Positions 7,741-15,143 of a stretch of DNA of 18,771 nucleotides are shown here, piece after piece (the stretch's first letter is position 1; the number at the start of each line of letters is the position of its first letter). The notes beneath the pieces are model-generated. The model was not told the DNA's origin, ran no database searches, and was given only the letters and a program-made list of their open reading frames with translations. Source of the DNA: CAYLNG01 sp964497855 (GTDB lineage Bacteria; Verrucomicrobiota; Kiritimatiellia; SS1-B-03-39; UBA6053); NCBI GenBank assembly GCA_964497855.1, contig CAZCFM010000075.1:1-18771 (forward strand). The letters are read 5' to 3'. The translations under genes were made by a program, and so were the position numbers.

Positions 7741-8819
7741 GCGCGAAGGGCCTTGAGGGCCGCGTCGCGGATAAACGCGGCCATTTCACGGGTGCCTGTG
7801 CGGGTGGTTTTGCCTTCGCGGTGCAGATCGGCGGTGCGCAGTCCGGCGTCGAGAGCCGCCTGAATGCCTGTGCGGAGGGCGGCGGCGATTTCGGGCTGTT
7901 TCAGTTCCTCCATCATCATGGCGGCGGTGAGCAGCATGGCGACGGGATTGGCCAGGCCCTTTCCGGCGATATCCGGGGCGCTTCCGTGAACGGGTTCGAA
8001 GAGTCCGACCGGTCCACCGAGGCTCGCGGAAGGCAGCAGTCCCAGGGAGCCGCCGAGGGTCGCGGCGGCGTCGGACAGAATATCGCCGAAAAGATTGCCC
8101 GTGAGAATCACGTCAAATTGCGAAGGACGGATCACCAGCTGCATCGCGGCGTTGTCCACGTACATGTGGCTTAGTTCGACGTCCGGGAATTCGGTTTTGT
8201 GGAGAAGGGTGACGACATCGCGCCAGAGTTGGGAGACGATGAGCACGTTGGCTTTGTCCACCGAGCACACCTTGTTGCGGCGGCGGCGGGCCCAGGTGAA
8301 GGCGACGCGGGCGACGCGTTCGATTTCGGGTGTGGTGTAGCGCATGGTGCTGAAGGCGTCCTCGTTGCCGGGAGGTCCGGAGCGACCGCGGGGTTCGCCG
8401 AAATAAATGCCGCCGGTGAGTTCGCGCACGACCAGCATGTCGGTGCCGATCACGGCTTCGGGACGCAGCGGAGAGGCTTCGGCGAGGGCAGCGGAGACGC
8501 TGACGGGCCGCAGGTTGGCAAACACCCCGAGTTCCTTGCGGATTTTAAGCAAACCGGATTCCGGACGCATTTTGCCGGTGTGATGATCCCACTTGGGACC
8601 GCCCACCGCGCCCATGAGCACGGCGTCGGAGGCTTTGGCTTTGGCGATCACCGCGTCGGGCATGGGGTCGTTGTAGGCGTCGATCGCGCTGCCGCCGGCA
8701 TGGTCCTCGCTGAAGTCCATCTTCACGCCGCGCTCGGCGGACAGGACACGCAGGGTTTCCACGGCTTCGTTGCAGACTTCGGGACCGATCCCGTCGCCGG
8801 GAAGAACTAAAATTTTCAT
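7737..8819 (-). CDS. leuB: 3-isopropylmalate dehydrogenase
   Basis: A 360-residue enzyme of normal length that oxidises and decarboxylates 3-isopropylmalate with NAD+ in leucine synthesis. Residues 1-15 include LPGDGIGPEV. KIRKELGVFANLRPV follows near residue 92 and carries the substrate-binding arginines. The segment with MRYTTPEIERVARVAF, VDKANVL (catalytic Lys) and GNLFGDILSDAAA (metal-binding Asp residues) is standard, and EPVHGSAPDIAGKGLANP near the C-terminal third is the NAD-binding region of the family. The ATG at 8819 has an AGG about nine bases upstream. No leuA, leuC or leuD is present in the window, so the pathway genes are scattered. It is divergent from citrate synthase and overlaps a small membrane gene downstream. 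Isocitrate or tartrate dehydrogenases are related, but the fit to LeuB is best. Confidence 0.95.
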   Translation of the reverse strand: MKILVLPGDGIGPEVCNEAVETLRVLSAERGVKMDFSEDHAGGSAIDAYNDPMPDAVIAKAKASDAVLMGAVGGPKWDHHTGKMRPESGLLKIRKELGVFANLRPVSVSAALAEASPLRPEAVIGTDMLVVRELTGGIYFGEPRGRSGPPGNEDAFSTMRYTTPEIERVARVAFTWARRRRNKVCSVDKANVLIVSQLWRDVVTLLHKTEFPDVELSHMYVDNAAMQLVIRPSQFDVILTGNLFGDILSDAAATLGGSLGLLPSASLGGPVGLFEPVHGSAPDIAGKGLANPVAMLLTAAMMMEELKQPEIAAALRTGIQAALDAGLRTADLHREGKTTRTGTREMAAFIRDAALKALRA

Positions 8820-8991
8820 GGGAAATGACCTGGGGAATGATGGTAGGGTGAGGGTGAGGGAGGCGCTTTAGCCCATTTGTTTCGGGTTTCAAGGCGTAAG
8901 CGTGAATCTTCTTTGATTCTTCCCTTGAATTTCCCACAGAGCGGGTTTAGCTCTAGCTATTCTTTTACCCCGCAACCGATAGGACCCAACC
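8820..8991. promoter_or_regulatory. leuB/gltA divergent intergenic region
   Basis: This 172-base region must contain promoters for both genes. Toward gltA, TTGAAT (8925-8930) is followed 17 bases later by TAGCTC, a poor -10, with TAGCTAT six bases further on. A 5-bp stem AGAGC/GCTCT (8938-8942 and 8950-8954) overlaps this area. Toward leuB, TTGAAA on the minus strand lies 16 bases before TAAAGC. A run with four G tracts (8832-8860) is near the leuB start. AGGA (8981-8984) seven bases before the gltA ATG is a fair ribosome binding site. I see no leucine-rich leader peptide or T-box. Confidence 0.35.
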
Positions 8992-10287
8992 ATGAGCTTG
9001 GAACTGACCCCGAACGCAGCCACTTTTACCCTGAATGGGAAAACTATAACGATGGATTCCGTCAAAGGCACGGAAAACGAGGTGGCGGTTGATGCGTTGA
9101 AATTCCGAGCCCAGACGGGTGCAATCGCGCTCGACCCCGGCTACGGCAACACCGGAAGCTGCGCAAGCGCCATTACATTTCTGGACGGCGAAAAAGGCAT
9201 CATTCGTCATCGGGGCTATGAGTTGAGCGACCTTGCCACCAACTGCAGCTACCTCGAAGTGGCCTATTTACTGCTCAAGGGCGAGCTGCCCACCGAAGCC
9301 AAACAGCGGCAGTGGGTGGATTTGATCAAGGAAAACACCTTTATCGGACCCAGCCTGCAGGAACTGCTGAACCACTATCCCGTGAATTCCCATCCGATGG
9401 CGGTGTTGGCCAGTGTGGTGCTGGCCATGACCGGCTTTTACGGAGATCTGGGTTCGGAGACGTTTTACGGTATCGACATGGATGTCGTGCGCCTCCTGGC
9501 CAAGACCCCGCTGGTGGCGGCCCACAACTACCGCCGCAAACGCGGCATGGGCTACATTGAGGCCAACCCCGACCTGGGCTACGCCGAGAATTTCCTCTAC
9601 TCGATGTTCGGAACGCGTCTGGCCGAAGACCGCCGAATAATCATGGCCGATGCGCTGGAAAAACTCTTGATCATCCATGCCGACCACGAGCAGAACTGCT
9701 CAACCTCCACCGTCCGCATGATCAGCAGTTCCGATTCCAACGTGTACGCCGCCATCGGTGGCGGCATCGGCGCTCTCTGGGGTTCGCTGCACGGCGGGGC
9801 CAATGAGGCCGTGATCAACATGCTTGAGCAGATTCAGATGTCTGGCAACGACCTCGACAGCGTGGTGAAACGCGCCAAAGACCGCAACGACTCCTTCCGT
9901 TTGATGGGTTTCGGTCACCGCGTGTACAAAACCTACGATCCCCGCGCCATCATCGCCAAGAACGTCGTGGACGACTTGTTGGAAAAACTCGGTATCGAAG
10001 AACCCCTTGTTGAGACCGCGTTGGCCCTCGAGAAAATTGCCACGCAGGACGACTATTTCGTCTCGCGCCACCTCTACCCGAACGTCGATTTCTACACCGG
10101 GATCGCCTACAAGGCGATGGGCATTCCCAAGCAGATGTTCACGGTTCTGTTCGCCATGGGCCGCATGAGCGGATGGCTGGCCCACCTGCTCGAATTCCGC
10201 GCCGACGAGGATCGCCGCATCTGCCGCCCGCGACAGATCTATGTCGGCAAACCCAAACGCGACTTCGTCCCCCTGCCGAAACGGTAA
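8992..10287 (+). CDS. gltA: Citrate synthase, type II (GltA-like)
   Basis: A 431-residue protein that condenses acetyl-CoA with oxaloacetate at entry to the TCA cycle. Length and sequence match the large, hexameric type II enzymes of Gram-negative bacteria, including the N-terminal beta-rich extension (1-45). The catalytic triad is complete: His267 in GSLHGGANEAV, His309 in GFGHRVYKTYDPRA, and Asp366 in YPNVDFYTG. HADHEQNCSTSTVR (229-242) and RPRQIYVG near the C-terminus are also conserved. AGGA seven bases before the ATG supports the start. Peptide deformylase follows after 12 bases without a terminator, so the two are likely cotranscribed. A methylcitrate synthase would be shorter and lack the extension, so citrate synthase is preferred. 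Confidence 0.96.
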   Translation: MSLELTPNAATFTLNGKTITMDSVKGTENEVAVDALKFRAQTGAIALDPGYGNTGSCASAITFLDGEKGIIRHRGYELSDLATNCSYLEVAYLLLKGELPTEAKQRQWVDLIKENTFIGPSLQELLNHYPVNSHPMAVLASVVLAMTGFYGDLGSETFYGIDMDVVRLLAKTPLVAAHNYRRKRGMGYIEANPDLGYAENFLYSMFGTRLAEDRRIIMADALEKLLIIHADHEQNCSTSTVRMISSSDSNVYAAIGGGIGALWGSLHGGANEAVINMLEQIQMSGNDLDSVVKRAKDRNDSFRLMGFGHRVYKTYDPRAIIAKNVVDDLLEKLGIEEPLVETALALEKIATQDDYFVSRHLYPNVDFYTGIAYKAMGIPKQMFTVLFAMGRMSGWLAHLLEFRADEDRRICRPRQIYVGKPKRDFVPLPKR

Positions 10288-10299
10288 CGGCACTGCAGC

Positions 10300-10851
10300 A
10301 TGATTCTGAACCTGACGTATTTCGGCAATCCCATCCTGCGCGAGCGCGCCAGCGAGGTGACGGACTTCGGCCCTGCCATGGCCCGCTTGGGGCGGGACAT
10401 GATTGAAACCATGCACGTGGAAGCGGGCATCGGTTTGGCGGGACCACAGGTCGGAATTTCACAACGCATTTTTGTCATGGAAATTCCCGTCGACATGGAC
10501 ACGGAGGAGGACGGCACGCGCCTCAACCCGAAGCTGAACGGCCCGCTGGTGGTGGTGAATCCGCAGTTGGACGACTTTTCCGACGACGTGTCGGTAGTGG
10601 AGGAGGGCTGTCTCTCCATTCCCGAAGTGCGAGGCAATGTGGAGCGTCCCTGGGCGCTGCGCCTGCGTTTTCAGGATGTTGTCGGAGCGCCGCAGGAGCT
10701 GCGCCTGCAAGGCCTTGCGGCCCGCTGCGTGCAGCACGAAACCGACCACCTCGACGGCGTTCTGTTCATCGACCACCTTAGCGCGGTGAAACGCCTGGCC
10801 CTGAAAGGCCGTCTCCGCCGCATCAAGGAAACGCTGGGGCAACCCGCATGA
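10300..10851 (+). CDS. def: Peptide deformylase
   Basis: A 183-residue metalloenzyme that removes the N-formyl group from nascent proteins. All three family motifs are present: GIGLAGPQVG (43-52, Gln50), EGCLSIPE (102-109, metal-binding Cys104) and QHETDHLDG (145-153, metal ligands His146 and His150 and catalytic Glu147). The second small residue in motif 1 is Gly rather than the common Ala, a small change. A loop at 63-80 is acidic and slightly longer than in the Escherichia coli enzyme. It follows citrate synthase closely rather than the usual partner fmt, which is absent here. Its TGA overlaps the ATG of a 49-codon D-lactate dehydrogenase remnant as ATGA. No clear Shine-Dalgarno site precedes it. 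Confidence 0.95.
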   Translation: MILNLTYFGNPILRERASEVTDFGPAMARLGRDMIETMHVEAGIGLAGPQVGISQRIFVMEIPVDMDTEEDGTRLNPKLNGPLVVVNPQLDDFSDDVSVVEEGCLSIPEVRGNVERPWALRLRFQDVVGAPQELRLQGLAARCVQHETDHLDGVLFIDHLSAVKRLALKGRLRRIKETLGQPA

Positions 10852-10997
10852 GGCGATTGCTGATCACCGGGCATCAGGCCTTTTTCACGCGGGAAGCCCT
10901 GCGGGCCATCGTGGAAACCACGCTCGCGAACATTCAGCAGGTGGAGTCGGAGGGGACCTGCGAAAACGAAGTGCACTCGCGGGTGTTCACGCGATAA
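10848..10997 (+). pseudogene. C-terminal remnant of D-lactate dehydrogenase (LdhA-type)
   Basis: This 49-codon ORF starts at an ATG overlapping the deformylase stop (ATGA) and ends with TAA. Its protein, beginning MRRLLITGHQAFFTREAL (residues 1-18) and continuing with ETTLANI (23-29) and GTCENEV (36-42), closely matches the last 45 or so residues of LdhA-type D-lactate dehydrogenases, where GHQAF holds the active-site His and a TC-NE block ends the protein. The rest of the enzyme, including the NAD-binding domain, is missing: the upstream sequence in this frame is deformylase coding DNA without homology. It is therefore most likely what remains of a deleted gene. It could still be translated by coupling to def as a small protein, but no enzymatic function is expected. 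Its end overlaps the convergent aldo/keto reductase gene by 11 bases. Confidence 0.7.
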
Positions 10998-12228
10998 AAT
11001 ATCGCTCGGCCCGGCGGGCGATTTCGGGATAATCCACGTGAAACTCACAGCCTTCCCGGAGGGCGAGAAGGGTGGAGTCCCTGGGCGTGCGCAGGCTTTC
11101 GGGCAAGGCCTTGTACATGTCCCGAGCCCCGCTGTCCCCGTCCTGTTCGTAATAGGTGACATAGCGGGCGATGTCGTAAAAGGCGTAGTCCATCTCCGCC
11201 ACCATCTTCTCACAGTGCTGGCATCCCGGACACATGGGGGCCGGAGTGAGCGCGGCCACCTCGCGCAGAGCTTTGCGCTGAATTTCGGGAAGCGGCTCTT
11301 TGTAGAGACTCGCCGCCAGCGTGTTCTCGTCGAGCTGCCCCAGATTGTCCATGGAGGAACAAATCGAGGCAATGCGAGGATCGCTCCACACCGCATGAAG
11401 CAGGGCCTGATGCGTGGTCAACCCGACTTTTTCCAACTCCGGGTTTTTCTTGGGTGCCTTGGCAAAGGGTTTCATCTCTTTCATACTGATCAGACCGATA
11501 CCCGCCTTGTGGCAGGCATCCATCGCTTTGTCCAGGTCCCCGCCCTTTTCCAGAAAGGGATTGTAGCGCAGCATGATGGCGTCCACAAAACCGCCTTGGG
11601 CCGCGGCGTTCAAATACGCCTCCAGGTTTCCGTCATGACAGGAGAATCCGCACAACTTCGCTTTGCCGGATGTTTTGATCTTCTCAAACACGTCTTTCAA
11701 TTCCCCGCCTTTCACCCAGTTCACCGAGTCCTCCCCGTATTCCCGGGGGCCGATTCCATGGATGAAAAACAGATCCACATAGTCGGTGCGCAGTTTTTCC
11801 AGGCGGCGGTCCAGTTGTTCGATCAACTGGGACGGCCCTTTGCGGGGATGATCCTTGGTCACCAGAAAGAGCTCTTTGCGCCGCTCCGGATATTTGGTGA
11901 TCCAGGTCCCGATATCCTCTTCAGATTTCCCGCCTTTGTAGCAGTCGGCCGTGTCAAAATACCGGATACCGAGCTGCCAGGCCACATCCATGTACTGGGG
12001 GTTGAGCGCCGCCATCATTCCGCCCAGGTTGAGGATGGTCACCTCGGGTCCGTTTTTGCCCAGTTTGCGGCGGGGCAACACGCGTGGCGCGGGCCCGGCG
12101 GCCTGCGCGTCCGGCGCCTGCGCGCGCACCCAACCCGGGGATGCGGCTCCCAGGGCTATCATCGAGGAAATGCCGATGCCGGTTTTTAAAAAATCACGGC
12201 GGTCTGTGGAAGGACTTTTATCGCTCAT
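10987..12228 (-). CDS. Tat-exported aldo/keto reductase with C-terminal CxxCxxC
   Basis: A 413-residue protein. Its start, DRRDFLKTGIGISSMIALG (9-27), is a twin-arginine signal with a likely cut after AQA near residue 38, so it should be exported folded. The aldo/keto reductase barrel covers about residues 50-320, and the catalytic tetrad is intact: Asp92 and Tyr97 in YFDTADCYKGG, Lys125 in LVTKDH, His157 in LFFIHGIG. After the barrel, CPGCQHC (333-339) with Cys394 further on resembles the Fe-S extension of ferredoxin-type aldo/keto reductases, though the spacing of a fourth ligand is unusual. NADPH is scarce outside the cytoplasm, so electrons may come from the polyferredoxin encoded two genes upstream. 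The ATG overlaps the zinc-ribbon gene stop as ATGA. It is the last gene of a five-gene unit. Substrate unknown. Confidence 0.88.
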   Translation of the reverse strand: MSDKSPSTDRRDFLKTGIGISSMIALGAASPGWVRAQAPDAQAAGPAPRVLPRRKLGKNGPEVTILNLGGMMAALNPQYMDVAWQLGIRYFDTADCYKGGKSEEDIGTWITKYPERRKELFLVTKDHPRKGPSQLIEQLDRRLEKLRTDYVDLFFIHGIGPREYGEDSVNWVKGGELKDVFEKIKTSGKAKLCGFSCHDGNLEAYLNAAAQGGFVDAIMLRYNPFLEKGGDLDKAMDACHKAGIGLISMKEMKPFAKAPKKNPELEKVGLTTHQALLHAVWSDPRIASICSSMDNLGQLDENTLAASLYKEPLPEIQRKALREVAALTPAPMCPGCQHCEKMVAEMDYAFYDIARYVTYYEQDGDSGARDMYKALPESLRTPRDSTLLALREGCEFHVDYPEIARRAERYFIA

Positions 12229-12497
12229 GGAGATACTCCGTTGGGGGGTTGGGTCGGGTTGTTCACTTTATCAGTAAGGGTTTTTAGCTGTTGTTCCAGC
12301 TCGCGGATCCGCCCGCCCATCCGCAGCAGGCTTTCAGATACGGTTGACGGAAGAAGGGCACAGGCCGCACAGAGCCGCCGGGTGGAGTTTTGTCCTTTCA
12401 GCGGATAGGTGTAGGGCTGGGCGCAGATGCCACAGCGCAACTCCCGCGAGGACGGACGTGGACGGCGGGGAGTCGGAGTGTCAGCCTTCGTAGCCAT
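12225..12497 (-). CDS. Small zinc-ribbon protein with short coiled coil
   Basis: A 90-residue protein. The N-terminal 20 residues are basic and proline-rich. CGIC (22-25) and CAAC (43-46) form a two-knuckle CxxC...CxxC zinc ribbon, or less likely hold a metal cluster. Residues about 53-80 (SESLLRMGGRIRELEQQLKT) have heptad-like leucines and suggest a short coiled coil for dimerisation. No signal peptide or membrane helix is visible, so it is cytoplasmic, unlike most products of this operon. It overlaps the polyferredoxin gene by 17 bases upstream and the aldo/keto reductase by 4 bases downstream. It could be an assembly chaperone, a regulator or a structural subunit; I do not recognise a named family. 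Confidence 0.7.
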   Translation of the reverse strand: MATKADTPTPRRPRPSSRELRCGICAQPYTYPLKGQNSTRRLCAACALLPSTVSESLLRMGGRIRELEQQLKTLTDKVNNPTQPPNGVSP

Positions 12498-14148
12498 CGT
12501 ACGCCTCCTCTGTCATTTTAGGTTCCGGCACGGGGTCAGGTGTTAACAGTTCTCCCTTTTCCGCGCGCAGCATCAACCGACGCTCCCGGGAGCGGGTTTC
12601 GCCAATGGGACTCACCCGCACCGCCGCGAGATCCTCCACCGGACAGACATTCTGACAGATCCCGCAGCCAATACACAGCGAAGGATCCACGTAGGGGCGT
12701 TTCAAGAGGATTTTCGATCCGTCACGCCGTGTCACCGTCTCCTCCCGGGTGAAGATCGCTTTGGGGGACACCGGACACACCTCCTCGCACACCACGCAGG
12801 GGGTGTCCATGGCCCAGGGCAGACAGCGCCCGCGATCATAAAAAGCGGTTCCCAGTCTCACGGGGCCCTGGGCGGCGAATTCACCCCGGCCCGTTTTGGC
12901 GTCCAGCGAAATGGGCTGAATGGCCCCGGTGGGACAGACCTGGCCGCACAGCGTGCAGTTCAGTTCGCAGTATCCCCGCTCCATATCCAGCACCGGGGTC
13001 CACAGGCCCTCGAGACCCGCCTCGAATCCGGCGGGCTGCAGCACATTGGTCGGACACACCCGCAAACACTGGTCACACTTCAGGCAGCGTTGCAGAAATT
13101 CCGACTCCTCCAGCGATCCCGGCGGGCGAATCCGTTCCCGCCAGCCCCGCCGGGTCGTGGTGCCCACGCCGCGCAGCAGCGAAAATCCCGCCAGACCCAG
13201 CAGCCCCGCCATCACGGCGCGGCGGCCCGGGGCCGGGGCCTCTTCATTCTCACTCTCGCGCGTCGGCATGAATGTGAAGTGCAAGGCATCGTAGGGGCAG
13301 GCCTCGATGCATTCAAAACAGACAAAACATTCGCTCTGACGCAGGAAGGTGTGCGGGTCGCAGGCTCCCTGACACTTCTGCAGGCAGAGGTCACAATCGA
13401 TACAGCGCTGCGGATCGCGGTGAATCCGGAACAGCGAAAAGCGGGACAGGAGTCCCAGCAACGCGCCCAGCGGACACAACACCCGGCAGAAAAAACGCGG
13501 ATAAAACCGGTTCAAGGCCAGGAGCAGAATCAGCAGGCCCCCGATCAACCACGCCCCCGTGTACACGAAGGGCGACAGATGCACGCTGCCGGGCGCCACC
13601 GCATCCACGCCCGCCACTCCGGCCGTGTTCACACTGCGGTGCAGCAGACTGATCGGATCGAGCAGACCGATCTGCAGGGAGCCCAGGGCCGCCATCACCA
13701 GAAATCCGGCCAGCAGAAGATATTTGATCCGCTGACGCGGGGCGAAGCGGTTGGCTTCGATCCGTTGTTTTTTGTCTTTGCCCCCGGGGATCGCCGCCGC
13801 GAGCTGATGCAGGGTTCCCAAGGGACACACCCAGTTGCAAAATACCCGGCCCAACAGCACCGTCGGGACAATCACCCACAGACTCAGAATCAGCCCCCGG
13901 TACACGGTGGAGGTACTGAGCGCGGTGGCCAGACTCACCAGGGGATCCAGCTCCAGAAACAGCGACGCGGGATATCCTTTGAGGTAGCGCAAATCCGCGA
14001 TCACCACCAGAAACAGGAACAACAACAGAAAGAAGGCCTGGGAGACCATCCGCACCTGCGTGATCCTGCCGTCAAACCGCGGAAAGCGCCCTTTCTTTTT
14101 TTTCGGCATTTTCGAGATGCCCAGCACATCCGGAACCGGGGGGCTCAT
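12481..14148 (-). CDS. Membrane polyferredoxin, NapH-NapG-like fusion
   Basis: A 555-residue protein with six [4Fe-4S] motifs. The first half is NapH/MauN-like: four membrane helices (about 36-52, 83-103, 143-165, 197-213), with FCNWVCPLG (103-111) and FCRVLCPLG (220-228) after helices two and four, then two clusters ligated by Cys249/252/255/259 and Cys274/277/280/284. A fifth hydrophobic segment (311-327) begins after GRR (308-310). The second half is NapG-like: Cys355/358/361/365, Cys394/398/401/405, then the characteristic long first gap of NapG, Cys442/451/454/458, and Cys492/495/498/502. In NapGH the NapG part is periplasmic and takes electrons from NapH, so this fusion probably carries electrons from the quinone pool across the membrane. 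It is joined to DUF362 upstream by ATGA. Other NosR/RnfB-like roles are possible. Confidence 0.88.
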   Translation of the reverse strand: MSPPVPDVLGISKMPKKKKGRFPRFDGRITQVRMVSQAFFLLLFLFLVVIADLRYLKGYPASLFLELDPLVSLATALSTSTVYRGLILSLWVIVPTVLLGRVFCNWVCPLGTLHQLAAAIPGGKDKKQRIEANRFAPRQRIKYLLLAGFLVMAALGSLQIGLLDPISLLHRSVNTAGVAGVDAVAPGSVHLSPFVYTGAWLIGGLLILLLALNRFYPRFFCRVLCPLGALLGLLSRFSLFRIHRDPQRCIDCDLCLQKCQGACDPHTFLRQSECFVCFECIEACPYDALHFTFMPTRESENEEAPAPGRRAVMAGLLGLAGFSLLRGVGTTTRRGWRERIRPPGSLEESEFLQRCLKCDQCLRVCPTNVLQPAGFEAGLEGLWTPVLDMERGYCELNCTLCGQVCPTGAIQPISLDAKTGRGEFAAQGPVRLGTAFYDRGRCLPWAMDTPCVVCEEVCPVSPKAIFTREETVTRRDGSKILLKRPYVDPSLCIGCGICQNVCPVEDLAAVRVSPIGETRSRERRLMLRAEKGELLTPDPVPEPKMTEEAYDGYEG

Positions 14149-15143
14149 GCGTTCAGCTCCTTCACCCGCAGGTTGCGCCAGTCCGCCCGTCCCAATCCCC
14201 GTTCCTGCGCCAAATGCACATAGGTCAACTGGCTGAGGTCACGGCCCAGCAACGTCTCGTAGCCGCAGGCATCCACCGCCACCATGTCCGTTCCCGCGAC
14301 CACCGTATTGACGACTTTCACATCCGACAGGCGGCCGCCGGTGGGGCCATTGCTCTGCAGAATCCGCATGCCGTCCAGAATCACCAGCGTCGGCTTCACC
14401 ATCAGCGCAAAGTCGGAAATAATGCGGTGAATATGCTGATGGAACTGATTCCGGCGGCCCCCCAGCATCCCGTACCAGTTTTTCATGGTCATGGACGCGG
14501 AACAGAGGTTGTGGTCCTTGCAGGGCGCCAGTCCGATGACTTTGTCGGCCTTGCGGAAGGGCTCGTAAAACATCGGCCACTCCCGCAGCACATCGCCCTC
14601 CATCGACAGAGTGGAAAAGGTGAGTTCCTCCGGAAAAAGGATGTCGAGATTCATTTCCGCGGCCACGGCGGTCAGTCCGCTTTTGAGAAAACAGCCCTGG
14701 GGACTGTTGATCGGATTGTCGGCAATCAGGATCCGCGAAGCCCCGGCCTCCCAGACGAGACGCGCCAGCGCCCGCAGGGCATCGGGATGGGTGGTGGTTC
14801 CCAGAGCCGCCGGACGGTCAAACGCCACATTGGGTTTGATCAGCACGGTTTCTCCGGGCTTCACGAAACGGCGCATTCCGCCCAGCCCGTCGATCGCCGC
14901 GGCAATCGTAGCCCCATGATCCGCGCCCCGCGCCATCACCACTTCCGGCAGGACCGAAGAGAGTTTCACCTGAAATCCGGGCAGGGATATGCCCGGCATT
15001 TTTTCAAATCCGGGCACCCGCACCGAGCGATCCCACAGGCGGGCCCCCAGCAGCGCACTGCCCCCCACGAGGGCGCCGGCGCCCAACATGCGTTTGAGAA
15101 ACTCTTGGCGGGACATCTCCGATAAAGAGGGCTTCTCTTTCAT
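14145..15143 (-). CDS. DUF362 protein with N-terminal export or anchor signal
   Basis: A 332-residue protein with the features of DUF362: LIKPNVAF (101-108), GTTTHPDALRALARLVWEAG (115-134), ILIADNP (138-144), the MKNWYGMLGG block (220-229) and a C-terminal DACGYETLLG (291-300). The N-terminus has SRQEFLKRMLGAGALVGGSA (11-30), which looks like a Tat signal but has Gln in place of the second Arg, so export by Tat is uncertain and it may be a Sec-type anchor. DUF362 proteins often lie beside Fe-S proteins, and their reaction is unknown. No Cys-rich ferredoxin motif is present here; the few cysteines (151, 208, 214, 293) are scattered. Its ATG overlaps the DUF6599-like gene stop and its stop overlaps the polyferredoxin start, both as ATGA, so all are probably made together. 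Confidence 0.85.
   Translation of the reverse strand: MKEKPSLSEMSRQEFLKRMLGAGALVGGSALLGARLWDRSVRVPGFEKMPGISLPGFQVKLSSVLPEVVMARGADHGATIAAAIDGLGGMRRFVKPGETVLIKPNVAFDRPAALGTTTHPDALRALARLVWEAGASRILIADNPINSPQGCFLKSGLTAVAAEMNLDILFPEELTFSTLSMEGDVLREWPMFYEPFRKADKVIGLAPCKDHNLCSASMTMKNWYGMLGGRRNQFHQHIHRIISDFALMVKPTLVILDGMRILQSNGPTGGRLSDVKVVNTVVAGTDMVAVDACGYETLLGRDLSQLTYVHLAQERGLGRADWRNLRVKELNA

Noticed and set aside
8832..8860. Four G tracts that could form a G-quadruplex near the leuB start
   Set aside because: The first loop is ten bases and the pattern is common by chance in GC-rich DNA; no link to function is visible.
10991..11005. Hairpin GCGATA-AAA-TATCGC over the convergent stop codons
   Set aside because: A 6-bp stem with no T-run on either side and partly coding; too weak to call a terminator.
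13090..14223. 377-codon plus-strand frame opposite the polyferredoxin, and similar ones at 11038-12189 and 14214-15125
   Set aside because: The minus-strand genes carry Fe-S, Tat and AKR motifs and overlap one another neatly; the plus frames have none.
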